The position numbers were made by a program, and so were the translations under genes. Positions 17,571-25,226 of a stretch of DNA of 64,000 nt are shown in pieces (the stretch's first letter is position 1; each line of letters begins with the position of its first letter). Source of the DNA: an uncultured Christensenella sp. (lineage in GTDB: Bacteria; Bacillota; Clostridia; Christensenellales; Borkfalkiaceae); assembly GCA_910578065.1 (NCBI GenBank), contig CAJTPB010000002.1, positions 1-64,000 on the forward strand, written 5' to 3'. The notes under the pieces were generated by a model that saw only the letters and a list, made by a program, of their open reading frames with translations, was not told where the DNA came from and searched no databases.

Positions 17571-18881
17571 ATGAATTTATCACCCAAACAAATCGTCCAT
17601 GAATTGGATAAACACATTATCGGGCAAACGGAAGCGAAAAAGGCGGTCGCGATCGCATTGCGCAACCGTTACAGAAGGGCGCAGCTTTCCCCCGAACTGC
17701 GCGACGAGATCACGCCCAAAAACATTATTATGAAAGGTCCTACGGGGGTGGGAAAAACGGAAATCGCCCGCAGACTTGCAAAGCTCGTCCGCGCGCCCTT
17801 CATCAAGGTGGAAGCGACGAAATATACCGAAGTCGGTTACGTGGGCAAAGACGTAGAGGGCATGGTTCGCGATTTGGTGGAATGCGCGTTCCGCCTTGTA
17901 AAAGACGAAAAAACGGCGGAAGTTTCCGCCAAGGCGACGAAGGTCGCCGAAACGAAAATGGTAAAAATTCTTGCCGACGTAAAGCGGGCAGACAGGGGTG
18001 AAACGGCGAAAGAGGTGTTCGAAGCCAATTTGGCGGAAGGTTTGCGGCAGGGCAAGTTCGATTCGTTGATTATCGAAGTAGAGTTAAAAGACGAGCCGAA
18101 GAACATGGAACTCGTTCCGGGCGGCGCGGCGATCAACCTCGGTTCTATTTTCGGCGAAATGCTTCCGCAAAAAAAGAAAAAGCGCAAAATTTCCGTAAAA
18201 GAGGCGATGAAAGCGTTTATCGAAGAGGAAGCGGACAAGCTGATCGACGACGACGCGGTAAAAGAAGAAGCGCTTCGCCGTGCGGAAAACGACGGCATTA
18301 TCTTTATCGACGAAATCGATAAAATCGCGGGCAAGGGCAACGCTTCGGGAGCGGACGTTTCGCGCGAGGGGGTGCAGCGGGATATTCTTCCCATTGTGGA
18401 AGGGTGCACGGTTATGACCAAGTACGGCGCGGTAAAAACCGATTATATTCTGTTTATCGCGGCGGGCGCGTTCCACGTGGCGCGCGTGGAAGATCTGATC
18501 CCCGAATTGCAGGGCAGATTCCCCGTTTCCGTCGAACTCGCTTCCCTTACCAAAGGGGATTTTGTGAATATTCTTACCAACACCGAACATTCGCTTACCC
18601 AGCAATATGCCGTGCTTTTGGCGGTGGATAACATCGATTTAAAGTTTACGCCCGACGCGATCGAAGCGATCGCGGAAATTTCGGAAGATATCAACTTGAC
18701 GAGCGAAGATATCGGCGCGCGCAGACTGCACACCGTTATGGAATTTTTGCTCGAAGATATTTCGTTTAACGCGGGCGGGAGCGATTATCCCGTAATTCCC
18801 GTAGAAGTAAACCGCGCGTATGTGGAAGAGCATTTGAAAAAAATCACCAAAGACAGAGATCTAAAGAAATACGTTTTATAA
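17571..18881 (+). CDS. hslU: ATP-dependent protease ATPase subunit HslU
   Basis: AAA+ unfoldase, 436 residues, partner of HslV. Walker A is GPTGVGKTEIARRLAKL; Walker B is IIFIDEIDKIA at about residue 240; the I-domain lies between them and is slightly compact. The C-terminal tail ends KYVL, which docks into HslV. AAGGAGG precedes the ATG. A 137-nt gap with no clear terminator separates it from hslV, so co-transcription is likely. Confidence 0.96.
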   Translation: MNLSPKQIVHELDKHIIGQTEAKKAVAIALRNRYRRAQLSPELRDEITPKNIIMKGPTGVGKTEIARRLAKLVRAPFIKVEATKYTEVGYVGKDVEGMVRDLVECAFRLVKDEKTAEVSAKATKVAETKMVKILADVKRADRGETAKEVFEANLAEGLRQGKFDSLIIEVELKDEPKNMELVPGGAAINLGSIFGEMLPQKKKKRKISVKEAMKAFIEEEADKLIDDDAVKEEALRRAENDGIIFIDEIDKIAGKGNASGADVSREGVQRDILPIVEGCTVMTKYGAVKTDYILFIAAGAFHVARVEDLIPELQGRFPVSVELASLTKGDFVNILTNTEHSLTQQYAVLLAVDNIDLKFTPDAIEAIAEISEDINLTSEDIGARRLHTVMEFLLEDISFNAGGSDYPVIPVEVNRAYVEEHLKKITKDRDLKKYVL

Positions 18882-18905
18882 GAAAAAATCATGCGGGGGA
18901 AGCAC

Positions 18906-19334
18906 ATGGCGGAAATTTCGTTAGAAGAACTGACCGATCGGGCGAAGATCGGCGATCCCGTCGCGCAATACGATTTGGGCGTGCGCTATCAGCGGGGCGA
19001 CGGCGTAAAGCAAGATATAAAGCGCGCCGTAAAGTGGTGGGAAAAATCTGCCGAACGCGATTACGCGCCCGCGCTGTATAACCTCGGCGTCGTATACGAA
19101 CAGGGCGTAGGGGCGCGCAAAAACGGAAGCAAAGCGATCGCGTATTACGAGAAAGCGGCGGAAGGTCGGTTTGCCCCTGCCGAATACAATTTAGGCGTAA
19201 TTTATTTAAACGGCGAACTTGTGCAAAAAGATTTAAAGCGCGCGTTGTTTTGGTATAACGCCGCGGCTTCGCACGGACATAAAGAAGCGTTGAACGCGGT
19301 GGGCAGATTGCTCGCCAAAGTCGTACAAGACTAA
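18906..19334 (+). CDS. Sel1-like repeat protein
   Basis: 142 residues built of about three 36-residue Sel1 (TPR-like) repeats, with the pattern A.YDLGV.Y..G.GV..D...A..WW.KSA. Such proteins are usually scaffolds for protein contacts; the partner is unknown. No signal peptide. The ATG at 18906 after GGGGGA is preferred over an ATG at 18891. It starts 24 nt after hslU. The region around its stop codon is partly repeated 68 nt downstream. Confidence 0.82.
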   Translation: MAEISLEELTDRAKIGDPVAQYDLGVRYQRGDGVKQDIKRAVKWWEKSAERDYAPALYNLGVVYEQGVGARKNGSKAIAYYEKAAEGRFAPAEYNLGVIYLNGELVQKDLKRALFWYNAAASHGHKEALNAVGRLLAKVVQD

Positions 19335-19412
19335 CGATAAAGATAGATAGCAGGGCTTGTGAACGCGGCAGACAGCATGTTTGCCTTGTGGTACAAGATG
19401 AACGATAAAAAT
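19323..19412. repeat. partial duplication of the Sel1 gene 3' end
   Basis: GTACAAGACTAACGATAAA at 19323, spanning the stop codon, recurs as GTACAAGATGAACGATAAA at 19391. The following bases share GCAGG after small indels. This is an old duplication with a period of about 68 bp. Confidence 0.6.
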
Positions 19413-19518
19413 TGTCGGCGCAGGCATAAGATGCGGGAACGCACGGTTTCCAATCGTGAACTTCAAATGCAAAAATACCCTTGCCGAAATTACGCGTTCG
19501 GTACATGAAGGAGATAGT

Positions 19519-20787
19519 ATGATTCAAATACCCAAGGGCTGTAAAGACGTATTGCCTTCGCAATCGCACTTATGGCAGTACGTAGAAAAAACGGCGCGCG
19601 AAACGGCGCACGAATTCGGCTTTCGCGAAATCCGCACGCCCGTATTCGAACACACCGAATTGTTTTTGCGCGGCGTAGGCGATACGACGGATATCGTCAA
19701 TAAAGAAATGTATACCTTTACGGATAAGGGAAACCGTTCCATGACGTTAAGACCGGAAGGCACTGCTGGCGTTGCGCGCAGTTTTGCGGAAAACGGTTTG
19801 GCGAACGAAGGGCTTCCCGCCAAAATGTATTATTTTTCGTCCGCATTCCGTTACGAACGCCCGCAGGCGGGGCGCTTGCGCGAACACCATCAATTCGGGA
19901 TCGAATTATACGGAGCGGCAGACGGACAGGCGGATGCGGAAGTAATATCGCTGATAGACGCGTTTTACCGCAAACTCGGGTTAAAACAGGTAACATTAAA
20001 AATCAATTCGATCGGGTGCAAACAGTGCCGCGCGGCGTATCAAAATGCGCTGAAAGAATATTTCCGCCCCCACCTTGCCGAGATGTGCGCCGATTGCAAT
20101 ACCCGTTTCGAAAAAAATCCTCTGCGCATGCTCGACTGTAAAGAGGAAGCGTGTAAAAAAATCACCGCTTCCGCGCCGAGTACGCTCGACTATCTTTGCG
20201 AGGACTGCCGCGCGCATTTTTCCAAAGTGCAGTCGCTGCTGAACGCCGCGGGCATCGCTTACCAAGTAGATCCGCGAATCGTGCGCGGGCTTGATTATTA
20301 TTCGCGTACGGTGTTCGAATTTACTACGTCGGCGGCGGGCGCGCAGGGCACCGTTTGCGGCGGCGGCAGATACGATACCCTTCTCGAACAAATCGGCGGA
20401 AAGCCCCTTCCCGCAGTCGGTTGCGGCGGGGGGATCGAGCGGCTGTTAATGGTTATGGAGGCAGAAGGCGTTTGCGTTCCGTCCGCGCCTACGATCGATT
20501 GCTATTTGGCGGGTATGGACGAGGCAAGCCGCGAAAAGGCGTTTGCGCTTGCAAGCGAACTTCGCCGCGAAGGGATCGCTTGCGAAACAGATCTAACGGA
20601 ACGTTCGGTAAAAGCGCAGTTTAAATATGCGGATAAGTCGGGCGCGCGGTACATTGCCGTTATCGGCGAAAACGAGTTAAAAGAGGGGGCGGCAATGGTA
20701 AAAAACTTGCGCGATTCCTCTTCCGAGTGCGTAAAATTTGCCCAACTTGCACAATATTTTAAAGGAAAATCCAAAACGGAGGGATAA
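19519..20787 (+). CDS. hisS: histidine--tRNA ligase
   Basis: Class II aminoacyl-tRNA synthetase, 422 residues. Motif 1 lies near the N-terminus, motif 2 includes FRYERPQAGRLREHHQFG, the histidine-specific loop GLDYYSRTVFE is at about residue 260, and motif 3 GCGGGIERLLM precedes the anticodon-binding domain. The ATG at 19519 with GAAGGAGA upstream fits the family start MIQIPKGCKDVLP; a longer in-frame ORF from 19456 is not supported. Confidence 0.97.
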   Translation: MIQIPKGCKDVLPSQSHLWQYVEKTARETAHEFGFREIRTPVFEHTELFLRGVGDTTDIVNKEMYTFTDKGNRSMTLRPEGTAGVARSFAENGLANEGLPAKMYYFSSAFRYERPQAGRLREHHQFGIELYGAADGQADAEVISLIDAFYRKLGLKQVTLKINSIGCKQCRAAYQNALKEYFRPHLAEMCADCNTRFEKNPLRMLDCKEEACKKITASAPSTLDYLCEDCRAHFSKVQSLLNAAGIAYQVDPRIVRGLDYYSRTVFEFTTSAAGAQGTVCGGGRYDTLLEQIGGKPLPAVGCGGGIERLLMVMEAEGVCVPSAPTIDCYLAGMDEASREKAFALASELRREGIACETDLTERSVKAQFKYADKSGARYIAVIGENELKEGAAMVKNLRDSSSECVKFAQLAQYFKGKSKTEG

Positions 20788-20790
20788 ACT

Positions 20791-21114
20791 ATGTCGGAAG
20801 CAGTAAAAGAAGTAAGCGGGGAAGAGTTAAAAACTCTGCTCGCGGAAGGCAAAAAGGTGGTTTGCGATTTTTGGGCGGCTTGGTGCGGACCTTGCAGAAT
20901 GTTGGGACCCGTCGTCGAAGAAATGGCAGCGGAATTTGCAGACAAAGCGGAATTCGTAAAGGTGAATATCGACCAAAACGAAGAGATCGCCGCAGAACTC
21001 GGGGTAATGTCTATTCCCGACGTGTTCGTGTTTGAAAACGGCGGCGTAAAAGATCATAACCTCGGTTACGTGCCCAAAGAAATTATGAGGGAGTTTCTCT
21101 CGCGCAATCTGTAA
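20791..21114 (+). CDS. trxA: thioredoxin
   Basis: 107-residue thioredoxin with the WCGPC active site (AAWCGPCRM) and the cis-Pro segment MSIPDVFVFENG. Cytoplasmic disulfide reductant. An unusual dipeptide is IPD in place of the common IPT before the cis-Pro region. It starts 3 nt after hisS and is followed by a terminator. Confidence 0.93.
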   Translation: MSEAVKEVSGEELKTLLAEGKKVVCDFWAAWCGPCRMLGPVVEEMAAEFADKAEFVKVNIDQNEEIAAELGVMSIPDVFVFENGGVKDHNLGYVPKEIMREFLSRNL

Positions 21115-21120
21115 AGGGAA

Positions 21121-21147
21121 AAAACGGAAGTAAAACTTCCGTTTTTT
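21121..21147 (+). terminator. trxA terminator
   Basis: AAACGGAAGT and ACTTCCGTTT form a 10-bp stem with a 3-nt loop and a T run. Confidence 0.88.
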
Positions 21148-21160
21148 GTTTATGCAACCG

Positions 21161-21189
21161 TTGCAAATGGCAGCCGTTTGTGTTATACT
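21161..21189 (+). promoter_or_regulatory. glyA promoter
   Basis: TTGCAA, 17 nt, TATACT; the predicted start is about 20 nt before the ATG. Confidence 0.78.
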
Positions 21190-21215
21190 GATTAAAAAAT
21201 TATTTGGAGTTTTTC

Positions 21216-22466
21216 ATGATCGATTTATCCTGTATCAAAAACGCCGATCCCGAATTGTACGACGCAATGCAAAAAGAGCTTGTGCGCCAGCGGGGCAATC
21301 TCGAACTGATCGCAAGCGAAAATATCGTATCTCCTGCGGTAATGGCGGCTATGGGCAGCCATTTTACCAATAAATATGCAGAAGGCTATCCCGGCAAGCG
21401 GTATTACGGCGGGTGCGAGTTTGTCGACGTAGCGGAAGATTTGGCGCGCAACCGCTTAAAAAAGCTGTTCGGGTGCGAATATTGCAACGTACAGCCGCAC
21501 AGCGGCGCGCAGGCGAATTTTGCCGTGTATTTCGCCATGTTAAAACCGGGCGATACGATCATGGGCATGAATCTTTCGCACGGCGGGCATTTAACGCACG
21601 GTTCGCCCGTTAATATTTCCGGTTTGTACTTTAACATTGTGCCTTACGGCGTTTCGGAACAGACGGAAACGATCGACTATGACGAAATGGAAAAAATCGC
21701 CCTTTCGTGCAAACCGAAAATGATTGTTTCGGGCGCGAGCGCGTATCCGAGGATTATCGATTTTAAGCGTATCCGCGAAATTTGCGATAAAGCGGGCGCG
21801 CTGATGATGGTGGATATCGCCCATGTCGCGGGGCTTGTGGCGGCTGGGCTGCACCCTTCCCCCGTGCCGTATGCGGATTTCGTTACGACGACCACCCACA
21901 AAACGCTGCGCGGTCCGCGCGGCGGGGCGATCATGTGCAAAGAGCAATACGGCAAAGCAATCGATAAAGCCATCTTCCCCGGAACGCAGGGCGGACCTTT
22001 GATGCACGTAATCGCGGCAAAGGCGGTTGCCTTTCAAGAAGCGTTATCCCCCGCGTTTAAAGCGTATCAGGCGCAAATCGTAAAGAACGCGGCGGCTATG
22101 GCGCAAACGTTTACAAACGAGGGCGTGCGCCTTGTTTCGGGCGGAACGGATAATCATTTGATGCTTGTCGATCTGCGCAAGGAAAATATAACGGGGAAAG
22201 AGTTGGAAGCGCTTTTGGATAAGGCGCATATCACCGCAAACAAGAATACGATCCCGTTTGAAACCACTTCGCCGTTCGTAACCAGCGGGGTGCGGATCGG
22301 AACGCCCGCCGTTACTTCGCGCGGAATGAAAGAAAAGGAAGCGGAGCAAATCGCAAGGCTGGTGGTAAAAGTGATTCGCGGCAAGGAAGAGGCGGTTGCG
22401 GAAGTTTCGCAAAGCGTTGCCAAGCTGTGCGAACAGTTCCCCTTATACGATAACGATATTTTATAA
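21216..22466 (+). CDS. glyA: serine hydroxymethyltransferase
   Basis: PLP enzyme that interconverts serine and glycine with tetrahydrofolate, the main source of one-carbon units. The 416-residue protein has ELIASENIVS near the N-terminus, VQPHSGAQAN, and the PLP lysine in VTTTTHKTLRGPRGG (about residue 230). The ATG at 21216 after TTGGAG gives the family N-terminus; an in-frame upstream start at 21204 overlaps the ribosome site. Confidence 0.97.
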   Translation: MIDLSCIKNADPELYDAMQKELVRQRGNLELIASENIVSPAVMAAMGSHFTNKYAEGYPGKRYYGGCEFVDVAEDLARNRLKKLFGCEYCNVQPHSGAQANFAVYFAMLKPGDTIMGMNLSHGGHLTHGSPVNISGLYFNIVPYGVSEQTETIDYDEMEKIALSCKPKMIVSGASAYPRIIDFKRIREICDKAGALMMVDIAHVAGLVAAGLHPSPVPYADFVTTTTHKTLRGPRGGAIMCKEQYGKAIDKAIFPGTQGGPLMHVIAAKAVAFQEALSPAFKAYQAQIVKNAAAMAQTFTNEGVRLVSGGTDNHLMLVDLRKENITGKELEALLDKAHITANKNTIPFETTSPFVTSGVRIGTPAVTSRGMKEKEAEQIARLVVKVIRGKEEAVAEVSQSVAKLCEQFPLYDNDIL

Positions 22467-22492
22467 TATCGGCGGTATGATCGCCGAATAAA

Positions 22493-22546
22493 AAAATCCT
22501 CTTCGCGCCGAGCGGATCTGTTCCGACGGGCGAAGAGGATTTTTTC
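22493..22546 (+). terminator. glyA terminator
   Basis: A long stem AAAATCCTCTTCG / CGAAGAGGATTTT with an internally paired loop, followed by a T run. Confidence 0.85.
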
Positions 22547-22579
22547 TTTAAAGAGTGGTGATTACAAAATTTTAATGCA

Positions 22580-22775
22580 AATCCGTTTTAACCGTAAACG
22601 GCATTTCATATGTAAATGAAACGGAAAGGGGTTGGTTTTTGCTTTGGGTAATTCTATTACAGAATAACGGCGCAAATTCGTCTTAACCGTAAACGTTAAA
22701 ACCTTTTCATACGGAACGAAAAGAGGTTTGTCGGGTATGATTTCTTTTACTTTGGGCAATTCTTTTATAGAATGG
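22580..22775. repeat. imperfect direct repeat at the 3' end of the zinc-ribbon gene
   Basis: Two diverged units: CAAATCCGTTTTAACCGTAAACG at about 22578 recurs as CAAATTCGTCTTAACCGTAAACG at 22673, in part, and TTTGGGTAATTCTATTACAGAAT at 22644 recurs at 22752. The later unit includes the last codon and stop of the minus-strand gene at 22765. Confidence 0.7.
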
Positions 22776-23115
22776 CTGCGACGAGCGAAGCCGCAAAAAT
22801 CAGAATCAGCAGCCAGAATACCGTCGTAATAATGCCGATAACAAGGCCCGCAATGCCCAGCCCGCAACCGTCGCCGTTTTTCTTTGCAACGTGCATGCCG
22901 ATTGCGCTTAGCACGATCGCAAGTATGGAAGTAATACAAAAATATACCGCCAAATAAAGGGAAAGAAGCGAAAGCACGAATCCCGCAATACATAATCCCA
23001 ATCCGAGTTTATTTTTCTGTTTGGGCGCTTCTTCCGCTTTTGCCGTGGGTACTCCGCAGCCGGGGCAGACGACGGCTCTGTCGTCGATTTCTTTTCCGCA
23101 GTTCTTACAAAACAT
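22765..23115 (-). CDS. zinc-ribbon membrane protein
   Basis: 116 residues. An N-terminal zinc ribbon (CKNCG...CPGCG, residues 3-25) is followed by a short linker and two hydrophobic regions (about residues 36-75 and 84-116) separated by a GMHVAKKNGDGCG loop, resembling DUF4190-type proteins. Function unknown. Transcribed from a TTGACA-16-TATAAT promoter that contains dyads and faces a divergent XRE regulator, so it is probably that regulator's target. AAGGAGAG ribosome site. Confidence 0.75.
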   Translation of the reverse strand: MFCKNCGKEIDDRAVVCPGCGVPTAKAEEAPKQKNKLGLGLCIAGFVLSLLSLYLAVYFCITSILAIVLSAIGMHVAKKNGDGCGLGIAGLVIGIITTVFWLLILIFAASLVAAIL

Positions 23116-23133
23116 TTTTCTCTCCTTTTAGTA

Positions 23134-23185
23134 CAAGATTCTTGAACTTTTACTTATATTATACAAGGAACTTGTACTTTGTCAA
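23134..23185 (-). promoter_or_regulatory. promoter with two CAAGN3CTTG operators
   Basis: On the minus strand TTGACA (23180-23185), 16 nt and TATAAT (23158-23163). One dyad, ACAAGGAACTTGT (23163-23175), lies in the -35/-10 spacer; the second, CAAGATTCTTG (23134-23144), lies just downstream of the start point. Their centres are 30 bp apart, about three helical turns. This is a classic place for repression by a dimeric XRE protein. Confidence 0.8.
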
Positions 23186-23403
23186 GTGAAATGAAAGTAA
23201 AAATTGCGGAAAATATCAGATTTTATCGAAAACAGATGGGACTTACCCAAGAAGAGCTTGCGGAAAAACTGTTCGGAAAGAAGAGTTTGATTTCCAATTA
23301 CGAAAACGGTTACAGCACGCCCGATATCATTACGCTGTGCCGTCTTGCTGAAATTTTCGAAGTTTCGTTAGACGAACTTGTAGAATGGTCGCACGACGAA
23401 TAA
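23179..23403 (+). CDS. XRE-family transcriptional regulator
   Basis: 74 residues, almost wholly one Cro/CI-type helix-turn-helix: RFYRKQMGLTQEELAEKL with KKSLISNYENGYSTP as the recognition region. No extra domain. The TTG at 23179 has AAGGAA upstream at a normal distance; the ATG at 23191 lacks a ribosome site. Either start leaves the domain intact. Divergent from the zinc-ribbon membrane gene and probably its repressor, and perhaps its own, through the shared dyads. Confidence 0.82.
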   Translation: MSSEMKVKIAENIRFYRKQMGLTQEELAEKLFGKKSLISNYENGYSTPDIITLCRLAEIFEVSLDELVEWSHDE

Positions 23404-23439
23404 AAAAATCCCCCCGTTAGCAGTGCATTCCATAGGGTT

Positions 23440-23470
23440 TAAGCAAGGACGATAATCAGTCCTTGCATTT
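23440..23470 (+). terminator. XRE gene terminator
   Basis: GCAAGGAC and GTCCTTGC form an 8-bp stem followed by ATTTTT. Confidence 0.7.
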
Positions 23471-23491
23471 TTAATGCGGTTATGTTAAAAT
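23463..23491 (+). promoter_or_regulatory. promoter of MBL hydrolase
   Basis: TTGCAT, 17 nt, TAAAAT. The -35 box overlaps the terminator stem of the preceding gene. Confidence 0.5.
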
Positions 23492-23538
23492 GAAACTATT
23501 ATAAACAGTAATTTAGTAAAGAATTTTAGAAACAGTTT

Positions 23539-24300
23539 ATGAAAGATTGGTTTACGATCGATAAAATAGACGATACGACTTATATTATAAGCGAATACCG
23601 ACATTGGGAAGAAACGCATTGCTATCTTTTAATTGGAAGTGAATGCTGTCTTTTGATTGATACGGGGCTTGGCATTTGCAACATTTATGACGAAGTTCGC
23701 AAACTGACGGATAAACACGTCATAGCCGTGGCAACCCATATACATTGGGATCACATTGGCGGACATAAATATTTCCCCGATTTCTATGCGCACAAAGCCG
23801 AGTTGGATTGGTTGAACGGCAAATTTCCATTGTCTATTCAAACCGTTCGTGATATGGTTGTTGACCGTTGCGATTTGTCCGATGGCTTTGACGTAAGCAA
23901 GTACGAAATATTTCAAGGAGCGCCGACAAAAGTATTAAACGATGGCGAAATTATTGATTTGGGCGATAGAAAAATAAAAGCCTTACATACGGCAGGGCAT
24001 TCGCCCGGACACCTTTGTTTTTGGGAACAAAAACGAGGTTACTTATTTACGGGTGATTTGATTTACAAAGACACTTTATTTGCCTATTATCCGCCCACAG
24101 ACCCCGTTGCCTATCTTAATTCTCTCGAAGTGATTGCAGTATTGCCGTCAAAACGGTTATGCCCAGCCCATCATTCACTTAATATAGAGCCCGAAATAGC
24201 GGTTAGTATGAGAGATGCATTTCGTGAACTGAAAGCAAAAGGAAAGTTGCATCACGGCGCAGGCACTTTCAACTATGGCGATTGGGCAGTTTGGTTATAA
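23539..24300 (+). CDS. MBL-fold metallo-hydrolase
   Basis: 253 residues of the metallo-beta-lactamase fold. Metal ligands are in THIHWDHIGGH (about residue 68), HTAGHSPGHLC (about 153), LFTGDLIY and the late CPAHHSL. The substrate is unknown; glyoxalase II-like, lactonase-like and other activities are all possible. No clear ribosome site precedes the ATG. Codon use is AT-richer than in neighbouring housekeeping genes, which suggests it was acquired with the flanking small genes. Confidence 0.82.
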   Translation: MKDWFTIDKIDDTTYIISEYRHWEETHCYLLIGSECCLLIDTGLGICNIYDEVRKLTDKHVIAVATHIHWDHIGGHKYFPDFYAHKAELDWLNGKFPLSIQTVRDMVVDRCDLSDGFDVSKYEIFQGAPTKVLNDGEIIDLGDRKIKALHTAGHSPGHLCFWEQKRGYLFTGDLIYKDTLFAYYPPTDPVAYLNSLEVIAVLPSKRLCPAHHSLNIEPEIAVSMRDAFRELKAKGKLHHGAGTFNYGDWAVWL

Positions 24301-24350
24301 ATTATTTGGTACGACAATTTAAATTTATCTTTATAATCTTTTATAAAGTA

Positions 24351-24392
24351 AAGCGCACTATACTTCGCAAGCGAAGATAGTGCGCTATTTTT
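24351..24392. terminator. bidirectional terminator between convergent genes
   Basis: AAGCGCACTAT and ATAGTGCGCT, with an inner CTTCGC/GCGAAG pair, form a nearly perfect long stem with a T run on the plus strand. It separates the MBL gene from the convergent XRE gene. Confidence 0.85.
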
Positions 24393-24439
24393 GTCCGCAA
24401 GCAAATCTCTATAACAGATACATTTAAAAGGGGGGATTT

Positions 24440-24643
24440 TTATTCGAGTAACTCTTCCATTTGCACGTCGTATAATCGGGCGAGTTTGATAAAATGCGGC
24501 AACGTGGGTATCGCGTTTCCCCATTCGTACGCTTGGTATGATTGGCAGCTTACACCGATTTGATTCGCAACGTATTGCTGCGTGTAATGATACTGTCTGC
24601 GCAGTTCTTTTAAATTTTTTGCCAAATTGTATAATTCTTTCAT
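24440..24643 (-). CDS. XRE-family transcriptional regulator
   Basis: 67 residues, a single Cro/CI helix-turn-helix: LRRQYHYTQQYVANQIGVS followed by CQSYQAYEWGNAIPTLPHF. The protein ends in QMEELLE. Divergent from the 76-aa gene at 24735, with paired dyads in the shared spacer, so it likely represses that gene. It is not closely similar to the regulator at 23179, although the layout is the same. Confidence 0.82.
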   Translation of the reverse strand: MKELYNLAKNLKELRRQYHYTQQYVANQIGVSCQSYQAYEWGNAIPTLPHFIKLARLYDVQMEELLE

Positions 24644-24663
24644 GCGTATGCCTGCCTTACACT

Positions 24664-24717
24664 TGACATAATACAGTTTGTAACTGTATAATATAAAAAA
24701 TAACGTTTGTAACGTTA
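24664..24717 (+). promoter_or_regulatory. consensus promoter with two GTTTGTAAC operators
   Basis: TTGACA (24664-24669), 17 nt, TATAAT (24687-24692). Dyad 1 TACAGTTTGTAACTGTA (24672-24688) fills the spacer; dyad 2 TAACGTTTGTAACGTTA (24701-24717) covers the start-point region. Both share the core GTTTGTAAC, with centres 29 bp apart. Confidence 0.85.
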
Positions 24718-24734
24718 AAATTGGAGATTTTACT

Positions 24735-24965
24735 ATGAAGAATAAAATGACAAAAATACAACCGGTCGCAGAAATGACGGAAGAAGAAATGGCAGTTAAA
24801 TTAGCGGAAGATCAGCAAGTTCGTGATTTAACAGAAGAATTGCGCGTAGTGATTAAGGATGCTTTTGTTGCTTCGGTGCGAAAAATCGCTAATGGGTTAA
24901 AAATGAAATTTCCCGATAAAAACAGCTTTTTTATAAATGTATGGAAAATAAAAGACGGAGAATAA
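24735..24965 (+). CDS. small protein of unknown function, XRE target
   Basis: 76 residues, charged and mostly helical, with no TM segment or known motif. The acidic N-terminal half (MTEEEMAVKLAEDQQ) precedes a more basic C-terminus. TTGGAG is well placed before the ATG. It is driven by a perfect consensus promoter that holds the operator pair, so it should be strongly expressed when derepressed. A toxin, an anti-repressor or a regulator are all possible; nothing in the sequence decides. Confidence 0.65.
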   Translation: MKNKMTKIQPVAEMTEEEMAVKLAEDQQVRDLTEELRVVIKDAFVASVRKIANGLKMKFPDKNSFFINVWKIKDGE

Positions 24966-24971
24966 AAATAC

Positions 24972-25000
24972 TTGACAACCGTATAAAAAGGGCATATAAT
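24972..25000 (+). promoter_or_regulatory. promoter of FMN riboswitch-ribU
   Basis: TTGACA, 17 nt, TATAAT, just after the stop of the 76-aa gene and about 18 nt before the riboswitch. Confidence 0.88.
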
Positions 25001-25017
25001 GTAGGTAATCGAATATT

Positions 25018-25127
25018 CTTTGGGGCGGAGTGTAATTCTCCACCGGCAGTAAAGTCTGCGAAGAGCGCATGCTCCCGAACGGGTGAAATTCCCGTACCGA
25101 CGGTCATAGTCCGGATGGAAAAAGAAA
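25018..25127 (+). ncRNA. FMN riboswitch (RFN element)
   Basis: Conserved RFN blocks are in order: GGGGCGGAGTG, TTCTCCACCGGC, AAGTCTGCGA, CGGGTGAAATTCCCGTACCG, ACGGTCATAGTCCGGATGG. Binding of flavin mononucleotide should favour the terminator at 25148-25177 and switch off the riboflavin transporter. Confidence 0.95.
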
Positions 25128-25147
25128 AGGGTAATGGTGTATTTTAC

Positions 25148-25177
25148 GCGCTCCGAAATTTTTTCGGAGCGCTTTTT
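25148..25177 (+). terminator. riboswitch expression-platform terminator
   Basis: GCGCTCCGAA and TTCGGAGCGC form a 10-bp stem and are followed by TTTTT, between the FMN aptamer and ribU. Confidence 0.88.
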
Positions 25178-25226
25178 AATTGCCCGCCGAAGAATACTTT
25201 GAAAATATTTTTCACGAGGTATCTTT

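Noticed and set aside
22562..22993. Open frame through the zinc-ribbon gene repeat as a real protein
   Set aside because: It is a different frame of the same DNA plus the downstream duplicate and has no start signal.
22560..25000. Prophage or transposon
   Set aside because: No integrase, transposase, att-like repeats or structural genes were seen; only small regulators.
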